Shown one piece after another: positions 39,131-53,400 of a stretch of 64,000 nucleotides of DNA; position 1 is the first letter of the stretch, and the number at the start of each line of letters is the position of its first letter. Position numbers and translations under genes: made by a program. Source of the stretch: Aurelia coerulea (taxonomy: Eukaryota > Cnidaria > Scyphozoa > Semaeostomeae > Ulmaridae). The stretch is from positions 17,033,501 through 17,097,500 of the forward strand of contig CM076955.1 in assembly GCA_039566865.1 (NCBI GenBank). The letters are read 5' to 3'. Under the pieces are notes generated by a model. The model had not been told where the DNA came from and did not search any database. It worked only from the letters and a program-made list of their open reading frames with translations.

Positions 39131-39500
39131 CATTGCCGTCTTGCTTAGTTAACAAGAGCAAATTTGACAACAATAGCCTCTGTTTCCTTTGACTGACACG
39201 TTATTTCAAACCATTAGCGATTGTAGACAAAGAAAATCCTCTCAAGCAGCAAATCAAAAGAGAAAGCTGCAAAAGAAACCCTGAAACCAGTATGGCTAAC
39301 TGTCGGATTGTGCATGCTAAAGGGGGTTGTTTAGAGAAGACACAAGGATATATCGAAAGAAGAGGGATGAATCTAAACACCTGCCTCGGAAATTTTCTAA
39401 ACACCTGCCTCGGAAATTTTATATATTTTCTTCAGAAGCTGAGCAGTAGACAAGCTACAATTTTCGTATATTTTTGTGGCGATTCAAACACTTGATACTA
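39130..39500. repeat. Decayed MULE-like AACAAGG-family arm
   Basis: AACAAGAGCAAATTTGACAA, GACAAAGAAAATCCTCTCAA and CGAAAGAAGAGGGATGAATC are recognisable but diverged versions of the 36963 left arm; a short tandem repeat (AAACACCTGCCTCGGAAATTTT twice, about 39377-39421) is added. Confidence 0.5.
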
Positions 39501-40227
39501 AGTAAACAACTATTTCCATAAAGATACGACAACGTGCAAGAGAATTGATTGAACAGAACGTTTCGAATTTAACTCTTCACCTAAGCTAGAACTGTGTTTC
39601 CATTGAGAGCGGGAGTCATGCTTAGACTAGCTGCACAAGTCCCGCAATTTCGCTGTTGTTGTTGCTGATGACCAGCTTAAGCGTCACATCAGTTCTAGGG
39701 ACCATAGGGAGCATGTGTATCCAGTCTAAGTCATTTTTTGCAATCTCGTCCCCAGAGTGAGTTCGTTGCTCTACCTCTTCGTGATCAGCGTATGACGTCA
39801 GAACACCCTGGGAACGAGGTTGCATGCTTTGCTTTCCTCCACAAAATTTACCAGATCAAATCGCTCGATTCAAATCTCTTCTGGCAAGTAAAAAGGTTCA
39901 TTGTCCTGATTGGGTTCACTTTGTCAAAACTTCGTTGATGTCGTGACCGAGTCTTCAGCGTACATAGTATTGAAAAAGCATTATATTTTGAGGAGGGTAG
40001 TTAGATGCTTTATTGTTCAGATGTAGTTTTATAAGTAAGATTGTTAAAGAAGAATTCTTCAATTAGAAAATGAATGTGAAGAAATTTGATTTTGTTTTCT
40101 CGGAATCTTTCTTCGCCAGCCCTACTGGGTGCGCCAAAAAACTGTTCACTTTTGACAGGCCACGATAGATCATACATTGGACCGATTTCGACGATTTATG
40201 ACTTAATTTTCAGCGAAGATCCAGAAT
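39501..40227. other. Intergenic DNA
   Basis: It includes an isolated left end TACTGGGTGCGCCAAAAAAC at about 40125, similar to the TACCGGG elements, with no matching right end found. Otherwise nothing is recognised. Confidence 0.4.
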
Positions 40228-40381
40228 AGACCGTTAGCTATTCTGAAAAAAATCAGAATCGAACGATGTTTTGCTACATCTAGTAGAATTTTCGAATGTG
40301 CACAATAGTGATAGAAGCTCTAAAAATGTCTAAAAATAACGCTCGATCTAGGCTCTTTTGTAGAACAGCTAAAAGGTATAT
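40228..40381. mobile_element. AGACCTTTTAGCTATTCTG MITE, copy 3
   Basis: AGACCGTTAGCTATTCTG and CAGCTAAAAGGTAT ends with the shared interior (TGTGCACAATAGTGATAGAAG, CGCTCGATCTAGGCTCTT). The words AGATCCAGAAT on both sides suggest a target duplication of about 11 bp, though a few extra bases precede the right one. Confidence 0.7.
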
Positions 40382-41257
40382 TAGATCCAGAATCTTCTGT
40401 TTGTTGAGCCACAGTATACATACAGTACAGTACAAAACGAGTTTCTTGAAAATGTCGTTCTGAAAAACACTGAGCAACCAAAAAGGGTTGATCAAATTTT
40501 TGAAGGGCTCGACTTGAATGAACAATAAGAATACTTTTTGTGGTGCCTGGTGCCTTGAGGATCTAGAAATCGATTTGTTATTATCTGATGCACGAGCGTT
40601 AGTTGAACGACCGGCTCCTTGTGAAATTCTGCAGCAGTTGCGATGAATGATGGCGTTTCTATATTCGTCTCTTTTTAACCACCTTCACACAGGAACCATA
40701 CCTGCACCAAAGTAGAAATTCAATGAAATTACAAAATGAAGGACATTTCTTTGTATTATTAAAAGAAATCTTGCATTCCTCCCAATGTTGAACCAAAGCT
40801 CGTACCGCAGTTCCCTAACTCACCACATTCCATCTCAACCTCTTTTTTGTTCAAGAAAGCAGGACCTTTTTCTGTGCCAATTTAAAGAAAAAAGACCAAT
40901 TTTTATACAAACATTTTGAAAAATGTACCCTTTCCTTATTTCAGTATGTATATGTTTAAATTCACCAAAAAATTAAAATATTTACAATTTAAAAATAATA
41001 CAGAGTAATTAGAATACACAATTTACATAACAATACATTTAATATAGATTAAGAAACACCCCTAATCATGGTGGCAGGGATAGCATTAAAAGATCGAGTT
41101 GATCTTATTCCCATAATGGTCCCCTTAGATATGGTTGCAAAGAAAAAAGTACCCTTCTCCCCCTTCCCCGGAATCCATGAGCACAAGGAACACAAAAAAT
41201 AAATTTTTACGCGAACACGCTTCTGCTGCCCTGATTGTTTTGCCTCGTTGTCCGGCC

Positions 41258-41271
41258 GTTGCCATGGTTGA
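41258..41271 (+). promoter_or_regulatory. Partial RFX X-box upstream of CFAP52
   Basis: GTTGCCATGGTTGA has a perfect 5' half-site (GTTGCC), the AT spacer and a half-conserved 3' side (GGTTGA against GGNAAC). It lies 113 bases before the CFAP52 start codon, the usual place for X-boxes in ciliary genes. GTTGCTAGCCAC at 41292-41303 is a weaker second candidate. Confidence 0.45.
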
Positions 41272-41383
41272 TCAAAATGTGAAGGAGCTTGGTTGCTAGC
41301 CACAGTGCAGAACACAAAATGGTAGACGGTTGCTGAAAGAATTTGCAGTTGCAAGATTGGAAAAACGAAGAGGAAATATCAAT

Positions 41384-41438
41384 ATGAGTTCTGAAGATGT
41401 GGACAGACTTGAGCTTATTTCTACAATTGGATTTGCTG
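41384..41438 (+). CDS. CFAP52: CFAP52 exon 1
   Basis: It encodes MSSEDVDRLELISTIGFA, donor TG|GTAAGG, phase 1. It aligns with the human VAELELDAVIGFNG. Confidence 0.88.
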
Positions 41439-44400
41439 GTAAGGGTTACTTCGTGAGGTTTCCGTTTTACGCCGTATGGAACAAGCAAGAACAAGAGAAA
41501 GAGAGTTTTTGGGAAGCAAGATTTTTAGGCCAAAAATGCATGGGAAATCACAGACAGACAACAACACAGCTGAATGAGAGTTGTATTGAGGGCAATTTTT
41601 TGATAAGCATCATTTTTGAAGGCAGAATGATCGACCAAGTCTTATCTCAACAATATCCTCTCCTCCTGTTTCCGACTCTCCAGTCAGTCTGTTTGTTCTG
41701 AGTCCATTCCAACAAGCTATCATTATTGTCAGCTTTATTCATGTTTGATGATGAAAGCGCAGGACAAAGAGGGCACTTGCGTAAGAAAAACACTAAGAAG
41801 CCATGAAGAACCTCAGACACAGATGATGACAATAAGCTGAGCTGCCAAGAAAAGATGGAATCTAGAACAAATGTCTGATGTTCACTTCCTTTTTTGAATG
41901 CTAGGGAATCAGCTTTGCAATCCTTTGGCAATTAAAGTAACCAAGAATTGATTCAAATTCAACCAGCCAGACCTAAAGGTTTTCAACTGAAACAAGATTA
42001 AATCTTAAAGGACAAGTCCGGGATTGGTATAATTGATGATAAAATACAAGATTATACTACGTGTTATGAATGGTGTATCATACTTCCATCATTTTTTGCC
42101 TTTTCCTTGCAAAATTATGCATTCAAATAAGTGATTTGTGTGTTACAATGTCATCGTGTGCAAAGATCTTGGAGAAATCTTTACGCGTGGTGACATCCCC
42201 TATATAAATCGGTTACCTGAATGCGCAATTTTGCAAGAAAATGAATAACACAGAATAGTGGTAAAAAAGTACAATACACCATTCATAACACAGTATAATC
42301 TTGTATTTTATTATCAATCATACCAACCCCATACTTGTCCTTTAAACAATACAGAGCATGATCGTTTTGGTTGTCAAAATAATGTAAGGGCGATCACAAC
42401 CTCTTCTAAGGGACCATGGCTGATGGCCATCTAATTCCTTGGTTAAAAGGGACAAGAGGCATGGTGTTCAAAATGATAAATACAACAGGACAAAAGAAGG
42501 GGTTTTTAAGGGCTATTGACTACCCAGTCAGTATTGGTAAAAAGGCCCTGAATCAGACCCATCAAAAACAGGACAGAGAAGTGTGTAGTCCATATACATA
42601 TAAGCTATAGGCCCTAATTTCATCAATTCAGTTTTTCAGTGCACCAGCCAATATTCTGAAACAAATTGTCAGCTACAGCATTAGATCAAATAATTCAGGG
42701 AGCTAGATTAATATACAGTAAACTTGTGACAAATATATTCATATTTTTTAACTTCTAGCAAATTTATTCTTTTTGCAGGCAGCATCCCAGGAGGATTGCT
42801 TGTGCATCCAGATGCAAGTCACTTGATATATCCTCTTGGCAATACAGTTGTGATTGAAGATCTCATGTCTGCAAAGCATGACAGAAGTAGACAGCAGTTC
42901 CTTTCTGGACATACAAACAATGTCGCATGCATTGCAGTTTCAAAAAGTGGGAATCTTGTTGCCTCTGGTCAAGTTACTCACATGGGATTCAAAGCTGATG
43001 TCATTTTGTGGGATTTTCATTCAAAATCTCCACTGAAGAAACTTGCTCTTCATAAGGTGAAAGTGCAAGCCCTTGCTTTCTCACCAAATGACAAATTTCT
43101 TGTGACACTTGGAGGGGAGGATGATGGCAGGTAATTCTGGTTTTATTTTGTAGATAAATCAGATATGAAAGTATAAGATAGATCTTCCTGCAGAAGAATT
43201 CCTCAATCACTCAATGCTATCTTACTTATTTTCAGAGAGAAAGTTTTGATACCAAGTTTTTGCTGGATGCCCCCTTGGTAAAAATGGGTTTTGCATGTAG
43301 TTTGCAGCAAATTTGCACAAAGTTTGTTTTGAGATTCATTTGTTTTGAGTATGTTTAGCACATTGATTTAGATTCAAAAGATGATAGGAGTTTGTAGAAT
43401 TGTTTGTAAATAGTTTGAAGCTTCCTGTCAATATGCAATTTGCATATAACCTCCTTACAAACTTGCAAGCACTGAAAGACCAATAGAGCACACTTAGTGC
43501 AAATTGATTGCAAAGCTTGTGCAAAACTGTATTTTATTCAGGGTTTGTGCGACATGCAAGGAAATTAGATGTGAAATCTTTTGTTCATAACAACTTTTCA
43601 ATTTCGTCAACAAAACTTCAGATGAGCTGATAGAGTATTTGGTTTTTTGTTAGTGTTGTGGTTTGGGACTTGGAAAGAAAGGAAGCATTATGTGGTGCCC
43701 CAGCAGCTGTGTTAAGTGCAGGTGTTACATTCTGTGTGGCTTTTGGAAATATTAGTGATCATATATTTGTCACTGGTGGAAAGTGAGTTTTTTTCATTTT
43801 TCTCATTCAAAATTAATATGCGTTCATGTGGTTCATGTCAACTTAAAGTCAGTCTAAAATTAGATGTTTGTGAGGTTTTCAATATTGCAAAATTTCTCAT
43901 CAATAAGTCTTCAATTGTTTATTCATAAGCATTGTCATGTGACATTTAATTGGAGACAGACTTCTGGCTTCACAATTTCAAGGTCCACCATCAATACATG
44001 GATTTGAATCCACCCCAAAGATCTGTAGCAATTAAAATCATCTGTTTACAGTTTCTAGTTTTGTGCTGGAGATTTTCCATTTTGATTCAAACATTAATGA
44101 ACAGTTGTGCAAGAATTCAGTGTTTTTGATTAAAGATAATTTACTTAGTTACGCCCCCCAGTAACCACCCTGCCGGACATTAAGAATACAGTGGGGAAAT
44201 TATGAAATTAAACATTTTCAACGGGGATTAGAAATAACATGGCAGGGAAAGGAAATTTTCGGCTATTATCTATGTATCTTGTTATCTATGATGAAACTTG
44301 TATAATTTTTGACGGGGAAACAAAAGTTTCAACGGGTAACCAAAAGAAACACGGCGGGGAAAGTGTTTAAACTCAAACTTAGCGGGGAAACAAAGTTTCT

Positions 44401-47400
44401 TGGTGGGTCATCCTTCTACCTTGGCGGGGCAATGTTTGAGCGGGGTCGTTACTGAGGGGTGTTTACTTTCTCAAATAATCCCTTCAAAAGCTTGTTCTCT
44501 CTTTCACATTTTTCATAGGACTATTTTATAGTGAAAGTAATCTGCCAAGACAAATTTTCTTGGGAACCTTTCTTTGAACCAGGATTGTTGTCTTCAGTTC
44601 AATTCAGCTCAGCTAACTCAGTTTTGTTTAGTTTAGTTTATATTTTAAATTCCACTACATACAATTCAACATATTAACTATACAAAGAAAGTCCATCTCT
44701 TTTGATTTTCATGAAATTTAACAAGTATTCTTTTGCCTCCAAATAGCAAAACTCTGAGAGTTTGGGAAATTGATGATGCAAACAGGATCCTGAGGCCTAC
44801 TGATTGTAATATGGGTCAATTGAAAAGAATTGTGAAGTGTATCCAGGTAAGGCATTGGCCTGATATTCTTAGTTTCTTGAAACCTAAGTTACGGTATTTT
44901 CAATAACTACTGTAAAGCTTATAGCCATGCCATAATTTGATTCTGAACAGTCACCAAGAGACTGCCTTTACATATATTATGTACTACTAATTTTAGGTCG
45001 CAGACCGAAGAGATTCAGGGTTTCAGAGAACGAATGTCACTTGAAGTGATCTGATTGTGTCATTCATGCAGGGCCTTTCTTAACATACTAACTTGGTGTG
45101 CAATTGCCCCCCTTAGTCCCTTCTGTAGGTCTATCGTCTTACCTGTTCAAGCAATAGGCCCGTTGTCCCTTGTAATCAAGGAAACAATTGATTGCCCTAC
45201 TGAATCTTAGTCCCTTAAAAAAGGTTCTGCATTCAATGTTTTACAATTGGACCACATTTTAATTTTCGCTGCATGATTCTAAATCTAAACAGGTATCAGA
45301 AGATGACCAATCCATGTATTGTGGTACAACCAGTGGAGACATTTTGCAGGTACACATTCTTAATTATTTCTTAAAAATTTTGCAATTGTCAATTGATTAT
45401 ATACTTTCTTTTTTTTTATAATGAAGGTATCTAGGCCAAGACAGTCTCTAACCTGATTACAAAAATAACATAACTATAAGATTAACTAAGTTACTAGAGT
45501 ATAAAGTTAATTACAAAAATATCAATTGTCCTGATAAACAAAGATTTCAGTTACAACAACGATAAGGCACTTTAAATTGTGCTCGTTTATTGCAAGCAAG
45601 ATTCAGATTTCCGCTTGGAACATTTTAACAAGAAGGTTGCTACCAAATTTAAACTGTGCTTGTCCTCTTGGCTAAATAACCAGATAAATTTATTCCACAC
45701 GCTAAGCTGATTAACATTTGGGTATACATTGGCTATCTTGGTTTCGAGGCACTTCCTGTCCTCTTGAAACTGTGGGCACATCATGACAAAGTGAACCTCA
45801 TCTCCAAGAACTTGTATTCCTAATGAAAGGCAGTTTTACAGTGCCTATCAGATCTGGGTATCTTATCTTTTCCAAACCGTCCAGCTTCTATTTCAAGGTT
45901 GTATACAACGTCTATTTGGCAAAGAACTGTTATATGACTTAAATTTGGATGATACGGAGAATTCAGTTGGACATTGCAGCCTTTCAATTTTTTTGAGCTG
46001 TACTGCCCTGTACGAAAATACGAGGCTAAACGTGGTCTTATACAGGCGAAGTTTTAGCCTTGTAACAGGGGTTATGACCTTGTTATGACCTTGTCCTAGC
46101 ATTTGAAGAAAATTACGAGGCTATCAGTGACATTCCAAGTTACAACCAGTCTAACACAACAGTTCCACAAGGCTAATTAGCATTTTTTCGAGACATTCAC
46201 AAGGTTACAGCAAGGCTTTTCTAGGCTAGAACAAGGTTACAAGGCCATAAATAAAAGGTTTGTACAAGGCCAGGTAATAGCCCTGGGGTGACCCAAAAAG
46301 TGAGGCGAGAAAACCTTTTACGAATAAAAGAGGACTCAACAGTATTCAGTGATTCAAACGTTGTTTGGTAGCTAAATTGTTTGGCTTTTTTGGCCCAACT
46401 TTTTGCTACTTTTACAGACATGGCAAATTGATGAAAATAAGGACTTACTGAAAATGACGTCGGTGTTGAAATTCATCAAAACATTGGCTTTGATTACTAC
46501 GAGGCAGTGACGAATGCGTTTCACATTTATTGCTTAGAAATAGGCATACGGCATCGAAATTCCCATCGCATGCAAACAATTCTCAACAAGGAAAATATTT
46601 TCTGTAGAGAAACATCTAACACCACAAGGGATAAATCACGAGCCTCCAGATAACTATATAAAATTAATAAAGATTTCTCAAGGGTATCGTTTGGATGCAT
46701 CCAATCTGAGCTGTATACTCACAGGATGATATGTTGATTGTATCGATGCACTGCGGAGCATAGGTTCCAAATCTTTAAAAAGGCTGGTGTAGATTCGAGT
46801 GACCTATTTCTTTGAACTGAATGACTTCAAAGAAACTTTAGCTATTTCTCTATAATTCTGCCGTTGGATCTTTCTGAAATCTTTAATATTTTCAGAATTA
46901 GAGTGTTTTTCTTCTTTTTCAAGAATTCAAGAAAAATTTTCAAAAAAACTTAAAACCATCGTAATTTCTAAACCGTGTGACGCAACATAAAGTAATTTCG
47001 AAGAGAACTATGGTTTATGGATGCCTATAATATGATATCAAGCAAAAGTCTGTCACTCATCTGGTTTATGATTTAGAAATTTGATGACGTCACATCCTAA
47101 AATGAGCTGAAATGAAAGATACGCTCTAATTTTGAAAAGTATTCAAAATTTCTGGAAAGTCCAACGGTAGAATTACAGATAAATACCTAAAGTTTCTCTT
47201 AAGCCATTCAATCAGAAGAAATAGGACATTGAATTTTACACCCACCTTTTTACGCCGAGTTAAAAATTTGGAACCTATGCTGCACTGCGGCTGATTGTGA
47301 TCAATCCCCTGCTTTTGATGAATTTCTACGGGTTTTAAAACTGCCTGTATTCACTAAATGCTTATTTTTGCCAATTTGCGATCTCAATGAAAATAGCAAA

Positions 47401-50400
47401 AAAGAGTAGTCATTTAGCCTAGATACCAAACGACTCTTGAATCATTGATTTCGGTCAATTAATTTAGTTTGTGTGGCAGATTTTCTTGGTTTACTTTTTT
47501 GGAGTCATTCAGTAGCATATAGACTGCCCGGGGGGGGGGGTACATGACTTGAGGATGGACGGGGGTCTGCCGCCCGCTTTTCAGAAAGCTACCCTCTTCT
47601 AATTACCGAAACTTGTTTTTGATACCCACTTGTATGGTAAATTTTGGCGGAAAACTGCCCATTTTAACCATATTTTGCGAATTTCAGCAAAATCCCACCC
47701 ATGTTTATGGAAAATCTGCTGAAAAAGGACCCTTGTTTAGATTTAGAGAATTTTGGGCACAAAAACCCACCCATATGGGCGGCACATACCCGTACCCTAA
47801 ATATGTTATGTACCCCCCCCCCCCGGGATAGACTGCAAGGAAAATATCTTTTGCAACAGAAATAAAAACCGGTTTATGATGTTTTAACATCATATAACAT
47901 TATCTGCAATTCTGTGATAAATTTGATACCATCTTCTAGGTTAACATGAAGACAAAACTGCTCTGCCATTATGGCCCGGCTAAAGATAAATTTAGTAAAG
48001 GTGTTACATCCTTGGCGTTACTCAAATCGCAAGAGATTCTTGTCGGAGCAGGAGATGGAACAGTGGCAGTTGTTCGTGGAGCAAATTACAAAAAGATTAA
48101 GTAAGATAGATTTATTTCTTTTGTTTTAACCAAGAACTATGCATTAGAAATATATTAAGCGCAAAATATAATGGACAAATAAATATCGGACAAGATATCT
48201 TCGGACAAACAATTTTCGAACGTTTTTTCACAGAATTTCGGATGTTTTTACAGAAATTTGGGACGCTAAGAGAACGATTTATTTATAGTTTACTTTGCTT
48301 GTTTCATACTAAAAATTTCATACACTCCTAGATCGTGCTTTATTCCAACTTTTCACATGGTTCCTGGTCAGAAATTTCCATGAATAATCATTGTTGAGAC
48401 TGATGGGAGTGATAGATAAAATGGATATAGTTTCAGGAAATGTAGTGTTTTTCATTAATTAGCCAGGGGGGTACTCATTGACTTTCAATCCCGGGGAGTC
48501 CGTGCCAACAAGGACAGATAATGTTACAATAGGACTCACTACTTTTTATTGACACCTAGATACAAAGCAATTTGTGATTGCAGACAAAGGGAATTCCATG
48601 CTCGGTTGGTTAAGACATAAACAAAAACAAAGCAAGCCGCAAAAATTGCCCTGAAACTCGGGTCGCTAGCGCGCTCGTTGTGCATTTCAGAAATGATTTT
48701 CAAGAGCAAATATTAGCACATATCGAAAGAAGAAGGATATGTCTAAACTTCTGCCTCGGGCATTTTATTTATTTTGTGCAGAAGCCAATTGGGAGGGGAT
48801 TCAATTCTCGTACTTTTTAGGTGTAATTAAAACACTTACTGCTCAGCTTCTGTACGAAAAAAATAAAATGCCCGAGGCAGAAGTTTAGACATATCCTTCT
48901 TCTTTCGATATGTGCTAATATTTGCTCTTAAAAACCATTTTTGGAATGCACAACGAGCGCGCTAGCGACCCGAGTTTCAGGGCAATTTTTGCGGCTTGCT
49001 TTGTTTTTGTTTATGTCTTAACCAACCGAGCATGGAATTCCCTTTGTCTGCAATCACAAATTGCTTTGTATCTAGGTGTCAATAAAAAGTAGTGAGTCCT
49101 ATTGTAACATTATCTGTCCTTGTTGTCCGTGCCAATATTTGGGGTCCGAAATTTTGCGTTAAATCAATATTTGGGGTCTGTGAATTACAACATGGACAAA
49201 AATTCAATATTTGGGGTCCACAAATCTGAAGAAAGGAAGAATCGTGCAATTTGGCCCTGACGTTGCGAATCATGAAATAGATATTCTGGTATTATTCAAA
49301 ACTGAGAAAGATCAAGAAGCTCAAATTGAAATCATTCAAAAACATTTTAGAGGCCCCAGAAATAGATAACAATATTTGGGGTCTCCAAAGCATTAGACTC
49401 AATGCTTGGGGTCCCCAAAACATTGGGCTTAATATTTAGGGGTCAGCAAAGAAATAGTGGCATGGACCCCCCGTATTGAATGTTAGGGAGTACCCCCCCC
49501 CCCTGGGCTCAGCACATTCCTTTTCAATGCAACATGTTTCGTGAGCAAGACATCTCGTTTCCAAGCAGTAGAAATGTATTACTGTGATTTTCCTATGCTG
49601 CAATAAATTTCGGAAACTATATACTGCAATGAATTTCAGACATTGAAATTTTGAAAATTTGAAATGTCCGACAATACTAGCATCCAAAAATTTTTGTAAC
49701 AGCAGGACCACAGTAATGACTCAACACCGGTTTCAGAATTTTATGACTCTTTTACTTTCCTTAGGTCAGCAAATGTTGAAAAAGGAGTTACTTCACTGGC
49801 ATTGAGAGGGCAAGGACATCAGGTGAATTTAGGCTATTCACATTTGCATCTATGACTGCGTGATCTCCGTTCCGTGCCCCAACGCAACTGCTGTTGGATT
49901 AGCCCATGTTGCTGTTAGAATTTCTTTGATTGTAAAGGATGGAATCCGTCCCGTTATCCATAAAACTGGTCGATTCGATTGAAGGCCTATAAACTATATC
50001 TGGAACAATAATTTGGTCTTTTTTTACTTGCCAAAAAAGAAATTTGAAGATCGGTCTTATAGTAGAATTTTCATGATTTTTCAAAACATGAGTCCTTTTT
50101 TGGGAGTCCAGGTAGCTCTCTGAAATGAATCATTATTGAAAAATGCTTTGCATCACAGTTTAATTGAAAGGATTAGCTATCCTTTGAAATGCTGCATGAT
50201 CATTTAAATCTGAAAAACTAGATTCACAGACAAATTTCGAATCCCCGATTCCTCAGTTTGAATAAAATAATCGTCATCATTTCCAGTCAACATTTGTGAA
50301 AACTCAACGAAGCGATAGATTTGAAGTCATCTGGGAAAATTTCGTGTGCAAAATGATTGACCTCTGGTACTCATTCAAATTTCGTGCTCCAAAGCAAATT

Positions 50401-53400
50401 TGGAATTCAGCTTCTTTAACATCTTCCAAAACATGGACTGAAGAGGAGAGAGTAGTCAGAGAAATGAATGAGTTCCCGTATTTTTGAGACCATATCCTCG
50501 GACGGTAGGCATAACCTCAAACTGGCCAAGCAACATCTCAAAAGATAGCTGAGCTCTTCGTCTACATGCTCATACTTTGTTTGTGTTAATAGCATTTGCT
50601 TTCAGGAAACTATGTGCGATGTTGCTCGTGAAGTTTTTGTTATCCCTAACCCTAACCCTGTACATATAACTACTGCTACAAAGAAAGAAAATTCACAGAA
50701 AGGGGACAAAACAATTTTTCTAAACTAGCTTTCTTAAAAAGGGCGTTTCTTTCATTTTCCGAGAATCTAAAGGGCGTGGTCGCGATAAATCTTCTTGGGG
50801 GCGCCGATTCTCTGAATCACTCCAGGGCCCGAGCTGGCTCTCGATGGCCCTGCGTGGATCGTGGAGTGGAAATTTAAAATAATTCAATAAAATCGACCAG
50901 TTTCATAAAGTATCATTCATATCGAAAGGTATTCCCCTTTGATACAGTTTTTATTTATTTGCAGTTTTTTGCTGGCACTGAAAGGTCGGACATCTTCAAA
51001 TTCAATTATGCAGAATTCTCAAAGGAATTGGTGACAGCATGTCATTCAGGCAGTGTCCATGACATATCATTTCCTTTGTAAGTCATTTTTCAATATCAAT
51101 GTAAACATTTTATTATGATACTTTCCTTTTAACTAATGGACCTTCTGAAATGATTTTGTTACTTTTTAGCCGAAATCTACGGAAAGTAAATTTTGTTTGC
51201 AATTGAAGTATTCGAATGTTGCACTTTTTAAAATCGGCTAATTAGCAAGCAAGTTCGACTGTTTTTCCACAACTTGCAACAATTTGAGAGAATTCACTGT
51301 ATTAGTGGCTTCCTCACAGACCACGTACTCGTACATGTGTCCACCATATATATAGACCTGCTCCAAGTCTATTTTTGGGTGTATCAGCGCTAAAAGAATA
51401 CAAATGTTTTTTTTTCTTTTGTAGTCGTTTCATATAATATATGTAATAGTCTTAAAAGTCTGTCTAGAATTAGACGTCACATGAGATATGGGCACGCAAA
51501 CTTGCCACGAATGACCAATTCAATTGTTCCACTAGATGACGTCTAATTTGAGATAGACTTTAGTTTTATGTAATGGCTGCGGAGTTGCCATAGACTTTTG
51601 CTCTCCAAGGTATCGTTTTTGTAGTATCGTAAAGTAGTTTTGTAAGTAGTGTTAAAGAGTAACTTGTATTGTAAAATTTTGATTGACTATAAAAAAGAAT
51701 ACAATTACCCCTGCGGGTGCGTAAGCAACTAAGAGGATGCTGCGAAGGAAAAACGAGTCTCTTTTCTCCTTCGCAGTGGAGAATTATATTCTATTAGCGC
51801 TGAGCAAGTATGCCACTTATATGATGTATTTCAAACTGTGGTTTGTTGTTTGGTGTTTATAAGAACAAATAGTTTTGATTTAAATAAATATCCCTCTCTC
51901 TCTCTCCTGCAGCGGATATTCGGATGTTTTCGCAACTTGTTCAAAAGAAGACATTCGCGTTTGGAACGCACACACAAGTAAAGAACTCCTTCGAATCGTC
52001 GTACCGAATATGACTTGCCATGCTGTGGATTTTATGAGGGATGGGAAAGCAATCATTAGTGGTAAGTTAATCAGCATCATCTTTGCTAAAATTGCAACAA
52101 CATGGGCATAATGGGCGACACCACTGTAGATATTTTCGTAGCTAGGGTTGTTGTGTATTTCCATGCTCCCTTTGCCGTTGTTTTGTAATGTTGAAATTGT
52201 TTGTCATTGTAAATTTTATGAGAATATATGTATTAAAAAACGTGGCCGATATTCGAAACTGAAATATCAACCCTGATTTTATCCCAGGAGGGACACTCAG
52301 CACAAATGCATACGGGGGGTCAGCCCGAGAAATTTTCAGAAAACCCAAAAATATCAGTTTAGCTTCATTACAACCCAAAAATAGCAGCTCATTTTATACC
52401 TTGACATCTGTAAACGAACATAAAGGATCCTGAAACAATGCAAATCGAGGCCAGAATTGTCTCTAAAGAACCCAAAAATATCATTTTGACAATATTTGAT
52501 GCCCAAAAATATCAAAAACATAATTTTTGTTTATTTGGACCCAAAAATATCACTTTCGGCAATATTCTGACCCAGAAATATCGGACTTACCTCCTCGTGT
52601 GTGCATGTGCTGGGGATTTTATTTAATTTGATTTTAGATTATTTAGGCACGGTTGCCACGTCAGTCAAAGCACTGATTTGCAGTGGACCGTGCAACCTAT
52701 CATTCAAAGGTTAACTTAGATGTGAAAATTTCATTTTATAAAAAGCATTTATCTTTTAGACCCTTAAATCAGGAAAATGCTTGCAAGGGGTGTGTGTGGG
52801 AACCAAAATTGCACGTTCCATTCTGGTCCTTGATTTACTTGCCATTGAAATTTAAAATTCTATTTCTGAAACTGACAATAGACCATTTCGCAATTTGGAG
52901 AAAGAGACTGAGGAGAGCGCGGCCCATTCTGACAGCCTTGGCAACAGGGAAATCTAGGGAACCCCCTCTTCTGCAGTGCAAAGTGTACGGTTGGCGGCTC
53001 GCTCGCATCTCTCTCCAAACTCGAGTTATTTTCGATTTATTTGCAACTTCCAAGAGTTATGTGATGCTTTTTTAGTATGGTAAGTGTTGTCTTTGGACTA
53101 TTTAGCCGTTTTGCAATCTTTTCGCTCATTTGTGAATTTATTTTGAGCCATTTTATTTCAGTTGTTTCCCTTGACTTTGAAACGGCTCAGTTTAGGCCCA
53201 GCTGCAGAATAGGGGATTTCCTAGATTTCCTACTTGTTGCCAAGGCTGTCAGAATCGGCCGCGCTATCCTCAGTCCCTTTTCCAAATTGCGAAATGGTCT
53301 ATTAGACTGAAAGCATAAGCTAACTTTTCCCTGAAGCTGTTTTTTTGTGGTGTTTGGATATTTTGTAAACAAATTATTGAAATGAATTGTGCATAGATTT

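Noticed and set aside
41330..41383. Longer CFAP52 start at 41330
   Set aside because: The extra 18 residues have no counterpart in the human protein; the start at 41384 gives the expected length of 620.
50643..50659. CCCTAACCCTAACCCTG telomere-like word
   Set aside because: Fewer than three units; it is expected by chance or as a tiny interstitial repeat and is no evidence for a telomere.
52683..53075. 130-codon frame on the + strand
   Set aside because: It runs through one arm of a TA-flanked MITE and is not conserved in the other arm.
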